A stretch of 64,000 nt of DNA from Pseudomonas lini (GCF_030812475.1 NZ_JAUSSR010000016.1:1-64000); one strand, 5' to 3'. Shown: positions 8,806 through 18,550, counted from the stretch's first letter. Numbers and translations are program-made. The notes: generated by a model not told the origin, from the letters alone.

Positions 8806-9612
8806 ATGCTGCCTTACCCGCAGATCGACCCGGTGGCCCTGGCCATCGGTCCGCTGAAAATCCACTGGTACGGCCTGATGTACCTGATCGGCATCGGCGG
8901 CGCGTGGTGGCTGGCGTCCCGCCGGCTGAACCGCTTCGACCCGACCTGGAGCAAGGAGAAACTCTCCGACATGGTGTTCTGGATGTCGATGGGGGTTATC
9001 GTCGGTGGTCGCCTGGGCTATGTGCTGTTCTACGATCTGAACGCGTACCTGGCCAACCCGACATTGATCTTCGAGGTGTGGAAGGGCGGCATGTCGTTCC
9101 ACGGCGGGTTCATCGGCGTGATGCTGGCGGCGTTGTGGTTCGGTAAAAAGAACGGCAAGTCGTTCTTCCAGCTGATGGACTTTGTCGCACCGATGGTGCC
9201 GATCGGGCTCGGTGCCGGGCGTATCGGCAACTTCATCAACGCCGAGTTGTGGGGCAAGGCGACCGACGTGCCTTGGGCGATGGTCTTCCCGACCGACCCT
9301 GCGCAACTGGCGCGTCATCCGTCGCAGCTGTACCAGTTCGCGCTGGAAGGCGTGGCGCTGTTTGCCATCCTCTGGTTGTTCTCGCGCAAGCCGCGGCCGA
9401 CCATGGCGGTGTCCGGGATGTTCGCGCTGTTCTATGGCATCTTCCGTTTCATCGTGGAATTCGTTCGGGTGCCGGACGCGCAACTGGGCTATCTGGCCTG
9501 GAACTGGCTGACAATGGGCCAGGTACTGTGCATCCCGATGATCGTCGGCGGCCTGTTCCTGATCTGGCTGGCCTATCATCGCGCCCCGGCGGCTCCAGCG
9601 GCAGCCGTATAA
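8806..9612 (+). CDS. lgt: Prolipoprotein diacylglyceryl transferase
   Basis: Inner-membrane enzyme that moves diacylglycerol from phosphatidylglycerol onto the lipobox cysteine of preprolipoproteins. The 268-residue product shows the family's GGMSFHGGFIG segment with its essential histidine and the signature GAGRIGNFINAELWG near residues 140-155, plus several membrane helices. A strong GAGGAG site precedes the ATG. thyA follows 48 bp later, the common lgt-thyA pair. Confidence 0.97.
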   Translation: MLPYPQIDPVALAIGPLKIHWYGLMYLIGIGGAWWLASRRLNRFDPTWSKEKLSDMVFWMSMGVIVGGRLGYVLFYDLNAYLANPTLIFEVWKGGMSFHGGFIGVMLAALWFGKKNGKSFFQLMDFVAPMVPIGLGAGRIGNFINAELWGKATDVPWAMVFPTDPAQLARHPSQLYQFALEGVALFAILWLFSRKPRPTMAVSGMFALFYGIFRFIVEFVRVPDAQLGYLAWNWLTMGQVLCIPMIVGGLFLIWLAYHRAPAAPAAAV

Positions 9613-9660
9613 ATTCGAATCCCGGGGTGACGACTCCGGGTTCAAGGACACAGGTAATTC

Positions 9661-10632
9661 ATGAAGCAATATCTCGATCTGGTCGCCCACATCATCAAGA
9701 ACGGCACCAAACAGGCCAACCGTACCGGCGTGAACACCATCAGCTTTCCTGGCGCGATGCTGCGTTTTGACCTGAAAGAAGGTTTCCCGGCGATCACCAC
9801 CCGCAAGATGGCCTTCAAATCAGCCATCGGCGAAATGTGCGGTTTTCTGCGCGGGGTGAACAACGCCGCCGAATTTCGTGCCTTGGGCTGCAAGGTCTGG
9901 GACCAGAACGCCAACGAAAACGCCCAATGGCTGGCCAACCCGTTCCGACAGGGCGAAGACGACCTCGGCGAGATCTATGGCGTGCAGTGGCGCAAATGGC
10001 CGGCGTACAAACAGATCCCGGTCAGCAACCAGGCCGCTATAGAGCAGGCCCTGAGCCAGGGTTATCGCCAGATCGCCGAAGGCGAGGAAGATGGCCAGGC
10101 GTACGTGGTGCTGTACAAGGCGATCGACCAGATCCGCCAATGCGTCGACACCATCATCAAGGACCCGGGCAGCCGCCGCATCCTGTTCCACGGCTGGAAC
10201 GTCGCCCAGCTCGACGAAATGGCCCTGCCGCCGTGCCATTTGCTGTACCAGTTCCATCCGAATGTCGAGACCGGAGAGATCTCCTTGACCCTCTACATTC
10301 GCTCAAACGACTTGGGCCTGGGCACGCCATTCAACCTCACCGAGGGTGCCGCGCTGTTGAGCCTGGTCGGTCGCCTGACCGGTTACACGCCGCGCTGGTT
10401 CACCTATTTCATCGGCGACGCCCACGTCTACGAAAACCACCTGGACATGCTCAACGAACAGCTCAAGCGCGAGCCGTTCCCGATGCCGAAACTGGTGATC
10501 AGCGATCGTGTGCCGGAGTTTGCGAAGACGGGTGTCTACCAACCGGAATGGCTGGAGCTGATCGAACCGGGCGATTTCTCGCTGGAAGGCTACGAGCACC
10601 ACGCGCCGATGACGGCGCCGATGGCGGTTTAA
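9661..10632 (+). CDS. thyA: Thymidylate synthase
   Basis: Methylates dUMP to dTMP using 5,10-methylene-tetrahydrofolate. The catalytic Cys is in ALPPCHLLYQF (about Cys192). The folate- and dUMP-binding segment FNLTEGAALLSLV follows. At 323 residues it is longer than the 264-residue E. coli enzyme because of an insertion in the N-terminal half, as seen in other long-form ThyA proteins. folA lies in the same window but far away (21.5 kb). Confidence 0.97.
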   Translation: MKQYLDLVAHIIKNGTKQANRTGVNTISFPGAMLRFDLKEGFPAITTRKMAFKSAIGEMCGFLRGVNNAAEFRALGCKVWDQNANENAQWLANPFRQGEDDLGEIYGVQWRKWPAYKQIPVSNQAAIEQALSQGYRQIAEGEEDGQAYVVLYKAIDQIRQCVDTIIKDPGSRRILFHGWNVAQLDEMALPPCHLLYQFHPNVETGEISLTLYIRSNDLGLGTPFNLTEGAALLSLVGRLTGYTPRWFTYFIGDAHVYENHLDMLNEQLKREPFPMPKLVISDRVPEFAKTGVYQPEWLELIEPGDFSLEGYEHHAPMTAPMAV

Positions 10633-10650
10633 GCCTTAACGCATAACGCC

Positions 10651-10750
10651 TGTAGGAGCGAGCTTGCTCGCGATGGATTTGAAGGCGCCGCATTTTTCCA
10701 GGCTGCCCGCGTCATCGTTCACGTCCATCGCGAGCAAGCTCGCTCCTACA
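10651..10750. repeat. REPIN between convergent genes
   Basis: TGTAGGAGCGAGCTTGCTCG at 10651 is mirrored at the end by CGAGCAAGCTCGCTCCTACA. It sits between thyA and cadR, which converge. Confidence 0.9.
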
Positions 10751-10767
10751 GGGGGGGTGTGGTGTTT

Positions 10768-11217
10768 TTAGTGGCCGTGACTTCGGCCGACATGTGACGG
10801 CTCAACCTCCGTCGCCACAACCCCGCCACTCACCTCCAACCGCTGCAAAATCCCGCACTGATCGATATCAGGCCCCTCGCCGCAGCGTTGGCGCAGGTCG
10901 ATCAATTGTGTCTGCAACGCCAGCAATCCATCGATCCGCGCCTTGACGTGATGGATGTGTTCATCGACCAGCGCATTCACGCTTTCGCACTGATCATGCG
11001 GGCTGTCGCGCAGCGCCAGCAGGCTGCGGATCTCCTCGAGGGTCATGTCGAGGGTGCGGCAGTTGCGGATGAAAGTCAGGCGCTCGGCATGGGCCTGGGT
11101 GTAGACGCGGTAGTTGCCGTCACTGCGGGCCGGTTCCGGCAGCAGGTTTTCGCGCTCGTAGTAGCGGATGGTTTCCACGGCGCAGTCGGTGAGTCTGGCC
11201 AGTTCTCCTATCTTCAT
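10768..11217 (-). CDS. cadR: Cd(II)/Pb(II)-responsive MerR regulator CadR
   Basis: MerR-type repressor/activator of the divergent cadA. The N-terminal winged helix begins MKIGELARLTDCAVETIRYYE. Metal-site cysteines lie in HDQCESV (about 77) and in CGEGPDIDQC (about 112 and 119). The C-terminus ends in a short His-containing tail, as in Pseudomonas CadR. The ATG at 11217 gives 149 residues, close to known CadR lengths; the upstream 20 codons are not family-like and overlap the promoter. Confidence 0.92.
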   Translation of the reverse strand: MKIGELARLTDCAVETIRYYERENLLPEPARSDGNYRVYTQAHAERLTFIRNCRTLDMTLEEIRSLLALRDSPHDQCESVNALVDEHIHHVKARIDGLLALQTQLIDLRQRCGEGPDIDQCGILQRLEVSGGVVATEVEPSHVGRSHGH

Positions 11218-11240
11218 CGCGACAATCTCCAGAAGAGTGC

Positions 11241-11271
11241 TTGACCCTATAGTGGCTACAGGGTCTTTACT
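11241..11271 (+). promoter_or_regulatory. CadR operator within the cadA promoter
   Basis: A -35 TTGACC (11241-11246) is followed after 19 bp by TTTACT (11266-11271). The overlong 19-bp spacer is typical of MerR-family promoters. The spacer holds the dyad ACCCTATAG-TGG-CTACAGGGT (11244-11264), the expected CadR binding site. The dyad lies between the cadR start (11217) and the cadA start (11302). Confidence 0.92.
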
Positions 11272-11301
11272 TGGCAACAGGCACCTTCATGGACGTGACC
11301 A

Positions 11302-13566
11302 ATGAGCGATTCCCTGCATACCCACAAACCCGATGCCGCAGACGATTGCTGCGGCAGCAAACTCAAGCCTGTCCCTCAGCATGTGCATGGCGGTCAGGGT
11401 GATTCCTGCTGTTCGTCTACAACAGCGGCGCCTGCGCTGATCCAGTTGAGCGAAGCGCCGAGTGCCGATGCGCGGGTGGACAGTTTCCGTATCGACGCAA
11501 TGGACTGTCCGACCGAACAGACGCTGATCCAGAACAAACTGGGCAAGCTGGCGGGTGTGCAACAGCTTGAATTCAATCTGATCAACCGCGTGTTGGGGGT
11601 GACCCACAACCTGCCGAGCACAGCGCCGATCATCGACGCGATCAAGTCCCTTGGCATGCAGGCCGAGCCGCTGAAGCAGGGCGTGGAAGCGCCGGCGCCG
11701 ACTGCCGGGAAAAAGCCCTGGTGGCCGCTGGCGCTGTCCGGCATCAGCGCGGTGGCTGCCGAGGTGATCCACTTCACCAGTGCCGCACCCGACTGGGTGG
11801 TGGCCGTCATTGCACTGGTCTCGATCCTTAGCGGCGGCCTCGGTACCTATAAGAAGGGCTGGATTGCGCTCAAAAACCTCAACCTGAACATCAACGCGCT
11901 GATGAGCATCGCGGTGACAGGCGCAATCCTGATCGGTCAGTGGCCGGAAGCGGCGATGGTGATGTTTCTCTTCACCGTGGCCGAGTTGATCGAAGCCAGG
12001 TCGCTGGACCGGGCACGCAATGCCATTGGCGGCCTGATGCAGATGACCCCGGAACAGGTCACGGTGCAGTTGGCCGACGGCAGCTGGGTTGCGCAGGACG
12101 TCAAAATCGTTGAGCTGGGGGCACGGGTGCGCGTGCGTCCGGGTGAGCGGATTGGATTGGACGGTGAAGTCGTTGCAGGCACTTCCACCATCGATCAGGC
12201 ACCGATCACCGGCGAAAGCCTGCCGGTCGAGAAGGCCATTGGCGACAAGGTGTTTGCCGGCACCATCAATCAGTCCGGCTCTCTGGAGTACGCGGTGACG
12301 GCTGCGGCCAATCATTCAACGCTGGCACGCATCATTCACGCGGTCGAACAGGCCCAAGGCGCGCGGGCACCAACCCAGCGTTTTGTTGACAGCTTCTCGA
12401 AAATCTACACGCCGGCAGTGTTCGTTCTGGCCATCGCGGTGGCCGTGATTCCGCCGCTGTTCATGGAGGCGTTGTGGTTCGACTGGATCTACCGCGCGCT
12501 GGTGTTGCTGGTGGTCGCTTGCCCCTGTGCACTGGTGATTTCGACCCCGGTGACCATCGTCAGCGGCCTGGCGGCGGCGGCGCGCAAAGGGATTCTGATC
12601 AAGGGCGGCGTGTACCTGGAAGGCGGTTACAAGCTTGATTACCTGGCGTTGGACAAGACCGGCACCCTGACTCACGGCAAGCCGGTGCAGACCGATTATG
12701 TTTCCCTCGATCCAACCGCTGATGAATCGGCTCCGGCCATTGCCGCGGCGCTGGCGGGTCGTTCGGATCACCCGGTGTCGATGGCCATCGCCAATGCGGC
12801 TGTGGATAAAACATCTGCGCCCTTGGTTGTGGATAACTTCGAGGCACTCGGCGGGCGGGGTGTGCGCGGTGAGATCAACGGTCAGACCTACCACTTGGGC
12901 AATCACCGCTTGGTGGAAGATCTGGGCCTGTGCTCGCCTGCGCTCGAAGCTCAGCTGTTCGCGCTGGAAAAACAGGGCAAATCCGTAGTGCTGTTGCTCG
13001 ACAAGTCCGGCCCGCTGGCACTGTTCGCCGTGGCGGATACGGTGAAAGCCTCCAGCCGCGAAGCCATCCAGCAATTGCATGACATGGGCGTGAAAACCCT
13101 GATGCTCACCGGCGACAACGTTCACACCGCCCAGGCCATTGCCGCTCAAGTCGGCATCGATCAGGCGCAAGGCGATCTGCTGCCGACGGACAAGCTGCAC
13201 GCCATCGAAGCGCTTTATGCACAGGGCCATAGAGTCGGCATGGTTGGAGACGGCATCAATGACGCTCCGGCGCTGGCCCGGGCGGAGATCGGGTTTGCCA
13301 TGGCCGCCGCGGGGACCGATACCGCCATCGAAACCGCCGACGTCGCCCTGATGGACGACGATCTGCGCAAGATTCCGGCCTTCATTCGATTGTCGCGGCA
13401 GACCTCCAGCATCCTGAAACAGAACATCGCGCTGGCATTGGTAATCAAGGCGATCTTTCTTGGGGTAACCTTCGCCGGGATCGCCACCATGTGGATGGCG
13501 GTGTTTGCCGACATGGGCGTGAGTCTGTTGGTGGTGTTCAACGGTTTGCGCCTGTTGCGCAAATAA
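11302..13566 (+). CDS. cadA: Cd/Zn/Pb-exporting P1B-type ATPase
   Basis: A 754-residue heavy-metal efflux ATPase. A His/Cys-rich N-terminus (residues 1-40, with two CC pairs) precedes an HMA domain with metal motif MDCPTEQT (near residues 68-75). The membrane metal site CPC is at about 407-409, the phosphorylated Asp in DKTGTLT is at about 451, and the hinge reads GDGINDAPAL near 650. CPC plus the divergent CadR supports Cd/Zn/Pb rather than Cu. Confidence 0.95.
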   Translation: MSDSLHTHKPDAADDCCGSKLKPVPQHVHGGQGDSCCSSTTAAPALIQLSEAPSADARVDSFRIDAMDCPTEQTLIQNKLGKLAGVQQLEFNLINRVLGVTHNLPSTAPIIDAIKSLGMQAEPLKQGVEAPAPTAGKKPWWPLALSGISAVAAEVIHFTSAAPDWVVAVIALVSILSGGLGTYKKGWIALKNLNLNINALMSIAVTGAILIGQWPEAAMVMFLFTVAELIEARSLDRARNAIGGLMQMTPEQVTVQLADGSWVAQDVKIVELGARVRVRPGERIGLDGEVVAGTSTIDQAPITGESLPVEKAIGDKVFAGTINQSGSLEYAVTAAANHSTLARIIHAVEQAQGARAPTQRFVDSFSKIYTPAVFVLAIAVAVIPPLFMEALWFDWIYRALVLLVVACPCALVISTPVTIVSGLAAAARKGILIKGGVYLEGGYKLDYLALDKTGTLTHGKPVQTDYVSLDPTADESAPAIAAALAGRSDHPVSMAIANAAVDKTSAPLVVDNFEALGGRGVRGEINGQTYHLGNHRLVEDLGLCSPALEAQLFALEKQGKSVVLLLDKSGPLALFAVADTVKASSREAIQQLHDMGVKTLMLTGDNVHTAQAIAAQVGIDQAQGDLLPTDKLHAIEALYAQGHRVGMVGDGINDAPALARAEIGFAMAAAGTDTAIETADVALMDDDLRKIPAFIRLSRQTSSILKQNIALALVIKAIFLGVTFAGIATMWMAVFADMGVSLLVVFNGLRLLRK

Positions 13567-13582
13567 GTATTGAGGGAAGGCT

Positions 13583-14446
13583 GTGCTGAGTGCCGAGCTG
13601 AAGGCGTTTTACATGGTTGCCCGTTTGGGCAGCATCACCCTGGCGGCGAAAAAGCTTGGCCTTAGCCAACCTACGGTGACGACCCAGATCCGCAATCTGG
13701 AAAGTCAGTACTCGGTGGAACTGTTCTATCGCGGCGGCCGCCGCCTCAGCCTCAGCGATGAAGGCGCGCGGTTGCTGCCGATGGTCAAGGCACTGTTGCA
13801 GCAGGAAGCCGACATCGAGTTCTTCCTGCGTAACAGCGGTCAGGTGCAGGGCACGCTGCGCATCGCCGCCACGGCACCGTATTACATCCTCGACCTGGTG
13901 AAGACTTTCCGCGAGCGCTTGCCGCAAGTGGAAGTGTCGGTGGAAATCGGCAATTCCCAGCAGGTGCTCGAAGCACTTGAGGATTATCGGGTGGATGTCG
14001 CGGCGTCATCGCAGTTGCTCGAGGATGCACGACTGATTCGCCGGGTGCTCGGTAGCGATCCGTTGGTGTTGGCGGTGCATCGTAATCATCCGTTGGCGGT
14101 TCATGATCATGTGCCGCTGACGGCGTTGGCCGGGCATACATTGTTGATGCGGGAGTCGGGCTCGACTACCCGACGTCTGACTGAAGAATTGTTGGCCAGC
14201 GCAGGAGTGAGTTTCGGGCCGTTGCTGGAGATCGGCAGCCGTGAGTCGATTCGCGAGGCGGTGTTGCGCAACATCGGGATCAGCATCATTGCCCGCCAGG
14301 AAGTGCCCCATGATCCGCAGTTGCGGGTATTGACCATCGAGGATGCGCCGCAGATTCCCGAGTATCTGTATTGCCTCAAGGAGCGCAAAGGCGCGCGGTT
14401 GCCGGCGGCGTTTTTGGGGTTGGCGCAGGAAATGTCTCCGGTCTGA
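13583..14446 (+). CDS. LysR-family transcriptional regulator
   Basis: A 287-residue LTTR with an N-terminal winged helix (FYMVARLGSITLAAKKLGLS, about residues 9-28) and an effector-binding domain from about 90. It starts at GTG 13583 after a good GAGGGAAGG site, 16 bp after cadA. The next genes on the same strand are the phosphonate-type ABC operon, so it is more likely that operon's regulator than part of the metal system; this is inference from position. Confidence 0.85.
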   Translation: MLSAELKAFYMVARLGSITLAAKKLGLSQPTVTTQIRNLESQYSVELFYRGGRRLSLSDEGARLLPMVKALLQQEADIEFFLRNSGQVQGTLRIAATAPYYILDLVKTFRERLPQVEVSVEIGNSQQVLEALEDYRVDVAASSQLLEDARLIRRVLGSDPLVLAVHRNHPLAVHDHVPLTALAGHTLLMRESGSTTRRLTEELLASAGVSFGPLLEIGSRESIREAVLRNIGISIIARQEVPHDPQLRVLTIEDAPQIPEYLYCLKERKGARLPAAFLGLAQEMSPV

Positions 14447-14470
14447 GTTTTGTGCTTACCGTGCTGACCT

Positions 14471-14536
14471 CTTCGCTGGCAAGCCAGCTCCTACAAGGGG
14501 ACGCGATCCCCTGTAGGAGCTGGCTTGCCAGCGAAG
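14471..14536. repeat. REPIN with perfect 25-bp arms
   Basis: The arms 14471-14495 and 14512-14536 are exact reverse complements. An inner GGGGA/TCCCC pairing extends the hairpin and leaves only a tiny loop. It lies between the LysR gene and the ABC operon. Confidence 0.92.
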
Positions 14537-14668
14537 GCGCTGGAGCAGACACCACATGACCCGAACCCAAATCCCCGAATACCACTATCAGCCATTTTTG
14601 CCTCACTGCCACATGACGTTCGCATTACCTCCCTAGGATGGCCTTCATCTGCTTGATGAGGTCTGTCC

Positions 14669-15745
14669 ATGAACCACTCGATCGCAACTGCCCTGACTAA
14701 CCCTGGCGCCCCGATGAAAGTGCGCGGCGTGCAGAAGCGTTTCGGCGCTTTTATCGCGCTGGATAACGTTTCCCTCGACGTCGCGGCGGGTGAGCTGGTG
14801 TGCCTGCTCGGCCCCTCGGGCTGCGGCAAGACCACCTTGCTGCGCTGCATCGCCGGCCTTGAGCAGCAGGACAGCGGCGAGTTGTATCTCGGTGACCGCG
14901 ACGTTTCCCGCCTGGCGCCTCAGGCTCGGGACTACGGCATTCTGTTCCAGTCCTACGCGCTGTTTCCCAATCTGACCGTCGAAGCGAACATTGCCTACGG
15001 CCTCGCCGGCAGCGGTCGCGATGAAGTGCGCAAGCGTGTCGCCCAGATGCTCGAACTGGTCGGCCTGATCGGCAGTGAGAAAAAGTACCCCGGTCAATTG
15101 TCCGGCGGCCAGCAGCAGCGGGTCGCACTGGGCCGGGCTTTGGCGCCGGCACCGTCCCTGTTGTTGCTGGATGAGCCGATGTCGGCATTGGACGCCCGGG
15201 TCCGTGAGCACCTTTGCACCGAACTGCGCCAATTGCAGCGCAACCTCGGCATCACCACCCTGATGGTGACCCACAATCAGGACGAAGCCATGCTGATGGC
15301 GGACCGCATCGCCGTGATGAACAACGGCAAGGTCGAGCAGTACGCCACGCCGCAGGAAATCTACGACCGCCCGGCGACGCCGTTTGTGGCGGAGTTTGTC
15401 GGCCAGGGCAACTGGTTGCCGTTCAGCCGCAGCAGTGACAGCCATGCCCAGGTCGGCGGGTTGAACATGCGCCTGGCTGAAGGCAGCGCAAAAGCCGCCT
15501 CGGGTCGTCTGTTCTGCCGCCCGGAAGCGATCAACGTCAACCCGCCGGTGCATGAGGAAAACCTGTTCCCGGCCAAGGTTCGCGAGATCACCTTTCTCGG
15601 CAACCGCTGCCGCATGAGCTTCGAACTCGATCAGCTGCCAGGCCACGCCTTGCTGGCGGAACTGGCGCCGCAAGACATGCCGCGTCTCGGCGCACAGCAG
15701 ATCATGGTCGCCTTGCCTCCGCGCAGCCTGCAGGTGTTTGCCTGA
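14669..15745 (+). CDS. ABC importer ATPase, 2-aminoethylphosphonate type (PhnT-like)
   Basis: A 358-residue ATPase of the spermidine/iron/phosphonate class. Walker A GPSGCGKTTLLR lies near residues 51-62, the signature LSGGQQQRVALGRAL near 144-158, Walker B LLLLDEPMSALD near 165-176, and a C-terminal TOBE-like domain after 270. Its stop overlaps the permease ATG by one base (TGATG), so the two are coupled. The architecture fits the 'putative 2-aminoethylphosphonate' families but also ferric-iron importers. Confidence 0.85.
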   Translation: MNHSIATALTNPGAPMKVRGVQKRFGAFIALDNVSLDVAAGELVCLLGPSGCGKTTLLRCIAGLEQQDSGELYLGDRDVSRLAPQARDYGILFQSYALFPNLTVEANIAYGLAGSGRDEVRKRVAQMLELVGLIGSEKKYPGQLSGGQQQRVALGRALAPAPSLLLLDEPMSALDARVREHLCTELRQLQRNLGITTLMVTHNQDEAMLMADRIAVMNNGKVEQYATPQEIYDRPATPFVAEFVGQGNWLPFSRSSDSHAQVGGLNMRLAEGSAKAASGRLFCRPEAINVNPPVHEENLFPAKVREITFLGNRCRMSFELDQLPGHALLAELAPQDMPRLGAQQIMVALPPRSLQVFA

Positions 15746-17469
15746 TGAGCGCGAACATCGCGCTGCCGATGCCGCACAAACAGGTTCGGCAGGCCTCCCG
15801 TGCCGAGATCGGCGACCGGGTGTTCGTCGTGGGCGGCAAAGTCCTGTTGCTGGTGTTGCTCGGCGTTGCGGTGTTGATGCCGTTGCTGGCGATCTTCTGG
15901 CGCGGGTTCAGTCCTGAAGCCGGGCAGGGCGGTGGTCTGGTCGCCGCCCGTGAGTTGGTGACCAGCGCCAATTTTCACTGGCTGCTGGGTAATAGCTTGA
16001 AGGTTTCCCTCAGCGTCGCGGCAATCGTCGTACCGCTGGCTTACCTGTTTGCCTACGCCTTGCAACGCACATTGATTCCCGGCAAAGGCATCTGGCGCGG
16101 CATGTCGTTGTTGCCGTTGATGGCGCCCTCGATGCTGCCGGGGATAGCGCTGGTTTATCTGTTCGGCAACCAGGGCATGCTGCGCGGTTTGCTGTCGGAC
16201 AACATCTACGGCTTCTGGGGCATTGTGCTGGGCGAGGTGATTTACACCTTCCCCCACGCATTGATGATTTTGCTGTCGGCCCTGTCCCTGGCGGATGCGC
16301 GACTGTTCGATGCCGCTTCCAGCATGGGCGCCAGTCCGGCCAAAGCCTTCCGCAGCATCACCTGGCCGGCGACGCGTCAGGCGGTGTTCGCCGCGTTCTG
16401 TCTGGTGTTCACCCTGACCATCACCGACTTCGGCGTACCCGTGGTGGTGGGTGGCGACTATCAGGTGCTGGCGCTGGAAGCCTACAAAGCCGTGGTGGGC
16501 CAGCAACAATTCGGTCGCGGCGCGTTGATTGGCATGGTGCTGCTGCTGCCGGCGCTGTTCAGCTTCGGGGTCGATGCATGGTTGCGTCGGCGTCATGGCG
16601 ATTCCATGAGCGGTCGGGCGCAAGTCTTTCAACCTGCCCCGTCGAAACTGCGCGACGGTTGCTACCTGGCCATCGTGGTCCTGATCTGCGCAGTGTTGCT
16701 GCTGGTATTCGGCATGGCGGTGTTCTCGTCGCTGGTCAAGTTCTGGCCGTACAACCTGGCGCTGTCGCTCAACCATTACCAGTTCAACGACACGGCCGGC
16801 GGCGGCTGGCTGGCCTATGGCAACAGCGTGAAGATGGCGTTGTGCACGGCGTTGATCGGCAGCGTGCTGATCTTCACCGGCGCCTACCTGATGGAAAAAA
16901 CCAAGGGTCAGCGCGGGCTGAATCTGACATTGCGCATGCTCAGTTTCGTACCGATGGCAGTGCCGGGCCTGGTGCTGGGCCTGGGTTACGTCTTCTTCTT
17001 CAACCTCACCGGCAACCCGTTGCATGTGCTCTACGGGACCATGACCCTGCTGGTGGTCTGCACCATCGCGCACTATCTGACCACCGCGCAAATGACCGCC
17101 ACCACCACGCTACGTCAGCTCGACGCCGAGTTCGAAGCCGCCGCGCTGTCGCTCAAGGCCCCGCTGTATCGCCACTATCTGCGGGTCACGGTGCCGATCT
17201 GCCTGCCGGCGCTGCTGGACATCGTGCGCTACCTGTTCGTCTCGGCCATGACCACCGTCTCGGCAGCGATCTTCCTCTACAGCCCGGACACCATCCTTGC
17301 GGCGGTGGCGGTGCTGAACATGGACGACGCCGGCAACGTCGGCGGCGCGGCGGCCATGTCGACCCTGATTCTGTTCACCTCGGCGGGCGTTTCCCTGCTG
17401 CTGGCCTGGGCTTCGCGCGGTTTGCTGCGCCGCTCCCAGGCCTGGCGGCAGACCGCGCCTGGCCATTGA
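15745..17469 (+). CDS. ABC importer permease, fused double domain (PhnU-like)
   Basis: A 574-residue inner-membrane protein with two binding-protein-dependent transport domains in one chain. The EAA-type loops are LADARLFDAASSMGASPAKA (about 190) and LDAEFEAAALSLKAP (about 470), with about twelve helices. A fused permease is typical of the PhnU2/FbpB classes. It sits between the ATPase and binding-protein genes of the same operon. Confidence 0.85.
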   Translation: MSANIALPMPHKQVRQASRAEIGDRVFVVGGKVLLLVLLGVAVLMPLLAIFWRGFSPEAGQGGGLVAARELVTSANFHWLLGNSLKVSLSVAAIVVPLAYLFAYALQRTLIPGKGIWRGMSLLPLMAPSMLPGIALVYLFGNQGMLRGLLSDNIYGFWGIVLGEVIYTFPHALMILLSALSLADARLFDAASSMGASPAKAFRSITWPATRQAVFAAFCLVFTLTITDFGVPVVVGGDYQVLALEAYKAVVGQQQFGRGALIGMVLLLPALFSFGVDAWLRRRHGDSMSGRAQVFQPAPSKLRDGCYLAIVVLICAVLLLVFGMAVFSSLVKFWPYNLALSLNHYQFNDTAGGGWLAYGNSVKMALCTALIGSVLIFTGAYLMEKTKGQRGLNLTLRMLSFVPMAVPGLVLGLGYVFFFNLTGNPLHVLYGTMTLLVVCTIAHYLTTAQMTATTTLRQLDAEFEAAALSLKAPLYRHYLRVTVPICLPALLDIVRYLFVSAMTTVSAAIFLYSPDTILAAVAVLNMDDAGNVGGAAAMSTLILFTSAGVSLLLAWASRGLLRRSQAWRQTAPGH

Positions 17470-17501
17470 TTCGCACCTTCAACTCATACAGGAATTGCAC
17501 C

Positions 17502-18527
17502 ATGTTCAAGCCTTTGGCCCTGGCCGCTGCTGTCCTCACCGCTTTCAGCCTGAACGCCGTCGCGGCAACCACCGAGTTGACGGTGTACACCGCCCTCGAA
17601 GCCGAACAACTGAAGACCTACAAGCAAGCCTTCGAAAAGGCCAACCCGGACGTCGAGATCAAGTGGGTGCGCGATTCCACCGGCATCATCACCGCCAAGC
17701 TGCTGGCTGAAAAAGCCCGCCCGCAGGCTGACGCGGTCTGGGGCCTGGCGGCGTCGAGCCTGGCGATCCTCGATCAGCAAGGCATGCTGCAAAGCTATGC
17801 GCCGAAGGACCTGGGCAAGATCGGCGTCAACTACCGCGACGCTGCCAATCCGCCGGCCTGGGTCGGCATGGACGTGTGGGCGGCGACTATTTGTTTCAAC
17901 ACCATCGAAGCCGAGAAGCAGGGTCTGAGCAAACCGGTGAGCTGGCAGGACCTGACCAAACCCGAGTACAAAGGCAAGATCGTCATGCCCAACCCGGCAT
18001 CGTCCGGCACCGGTTTCCTCGACGTCAGTGCCTGGTTGCAAACCTTCGGTGAGAAACAGGGCTGGCAGTACATGGACGACCTGCACCAGAACATCGGCCA
18101 GTACGTTCACTCCGGCTCCAAACCTTGCAAGCTGGCGGCTTCGGGTGAGTTTCCGATCGGCATTTCGTTTGAATACCCGGCTGTGCAGCTCAAGCGCCAG
18201 GGCGCGCCGCTGGACATCATCCTGCCGAAAGAGGGCCTGGGCTGGGAGATCGAAGCCACAGCCGTGATCAAGGGTACGCCCCATGAAGAGGCGGCGAAGA
18301 AACTGGCGGACTTCTCTGCGAGTTCGGCGGCGATGGAGCTTTATAAAGAAAACTTCGCGGTCCTTGCGCAACCTGGGATTGCCAAGCCGCAGACTGAGTT
18401 GCCGGCGGATTATGAGCAGCGTTTGATCAAGAACGACTTTGCGTGGGCGTCGAACAATCGCGACGAAATCCTCACCGAGTGGCGCAAGCGGTATGACGGC
18501 AAGTCGGAGAAAGTGGCTGCCAAGTAA
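17502..18527 (+). CDS. ABC importer periplasmic binding protein (PhnS-like)
   Basis: A 341-residue secreted binding protein with a clear signal peptide (MFKPLALAAAVLTAFSLNAVA, cleavage after AVA at about 22) and a mature start TTELTVYTALEAEQ. It is related to the 2-aminoethylphosphonate and Fe(III) binding proteins. The ATG at 17502 follows AGGAATTGCACC. No phosphonate-degrading genes (phnWX, phnA) are in the window, so the substrate remains open. Confidence 0.85.
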   Translation: MFKPLALAAAVLTAFSLNAVAATTELTVYTALEAEQLKTYKQAFEKANPDVEIKWVRDSTGIITAKLLAEKARPQADAVWGLAASSLAILDQQGMLQSYAPKDLGKIGVNYRDAANPPAWVGMDVWAATICFNTIEAEKQGLSKPVSWQDLTKPEYKGKIVMPNPASSGTGFLDVSAWLQTFGEKQGWQYMDDLHQNIGQYVHSGSKPCKLAASGEFPIGISFEYPAVQLKRQGAPLDIILPKEGLGWEIEATAVIKGTPHEEAAKKLADFSASSAAMELYKENFAVLAQPGIAKPQTELPADYEQRLIKNDFAWASNNRDEILTEWRKRYDGKSEKVAAK

Positions 18528-18550
18528 GATCTGTATTGGCTGACAGGCCT

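Noticed and set aside
15631..17091. 486-codon minus-strand frame opposite the ABC permease
   Set aside because: Low-complexity Gln/His/Arg translation antisense to a clear permease; no start context.
16578..17501. Upstream extension of the binding-protein frame (649-codon frame in total)
   Set aside because: The frame is merely open through the permease in another phase. A signal peptide beginning at 17502 with a ribosome-binding site sets the true start.
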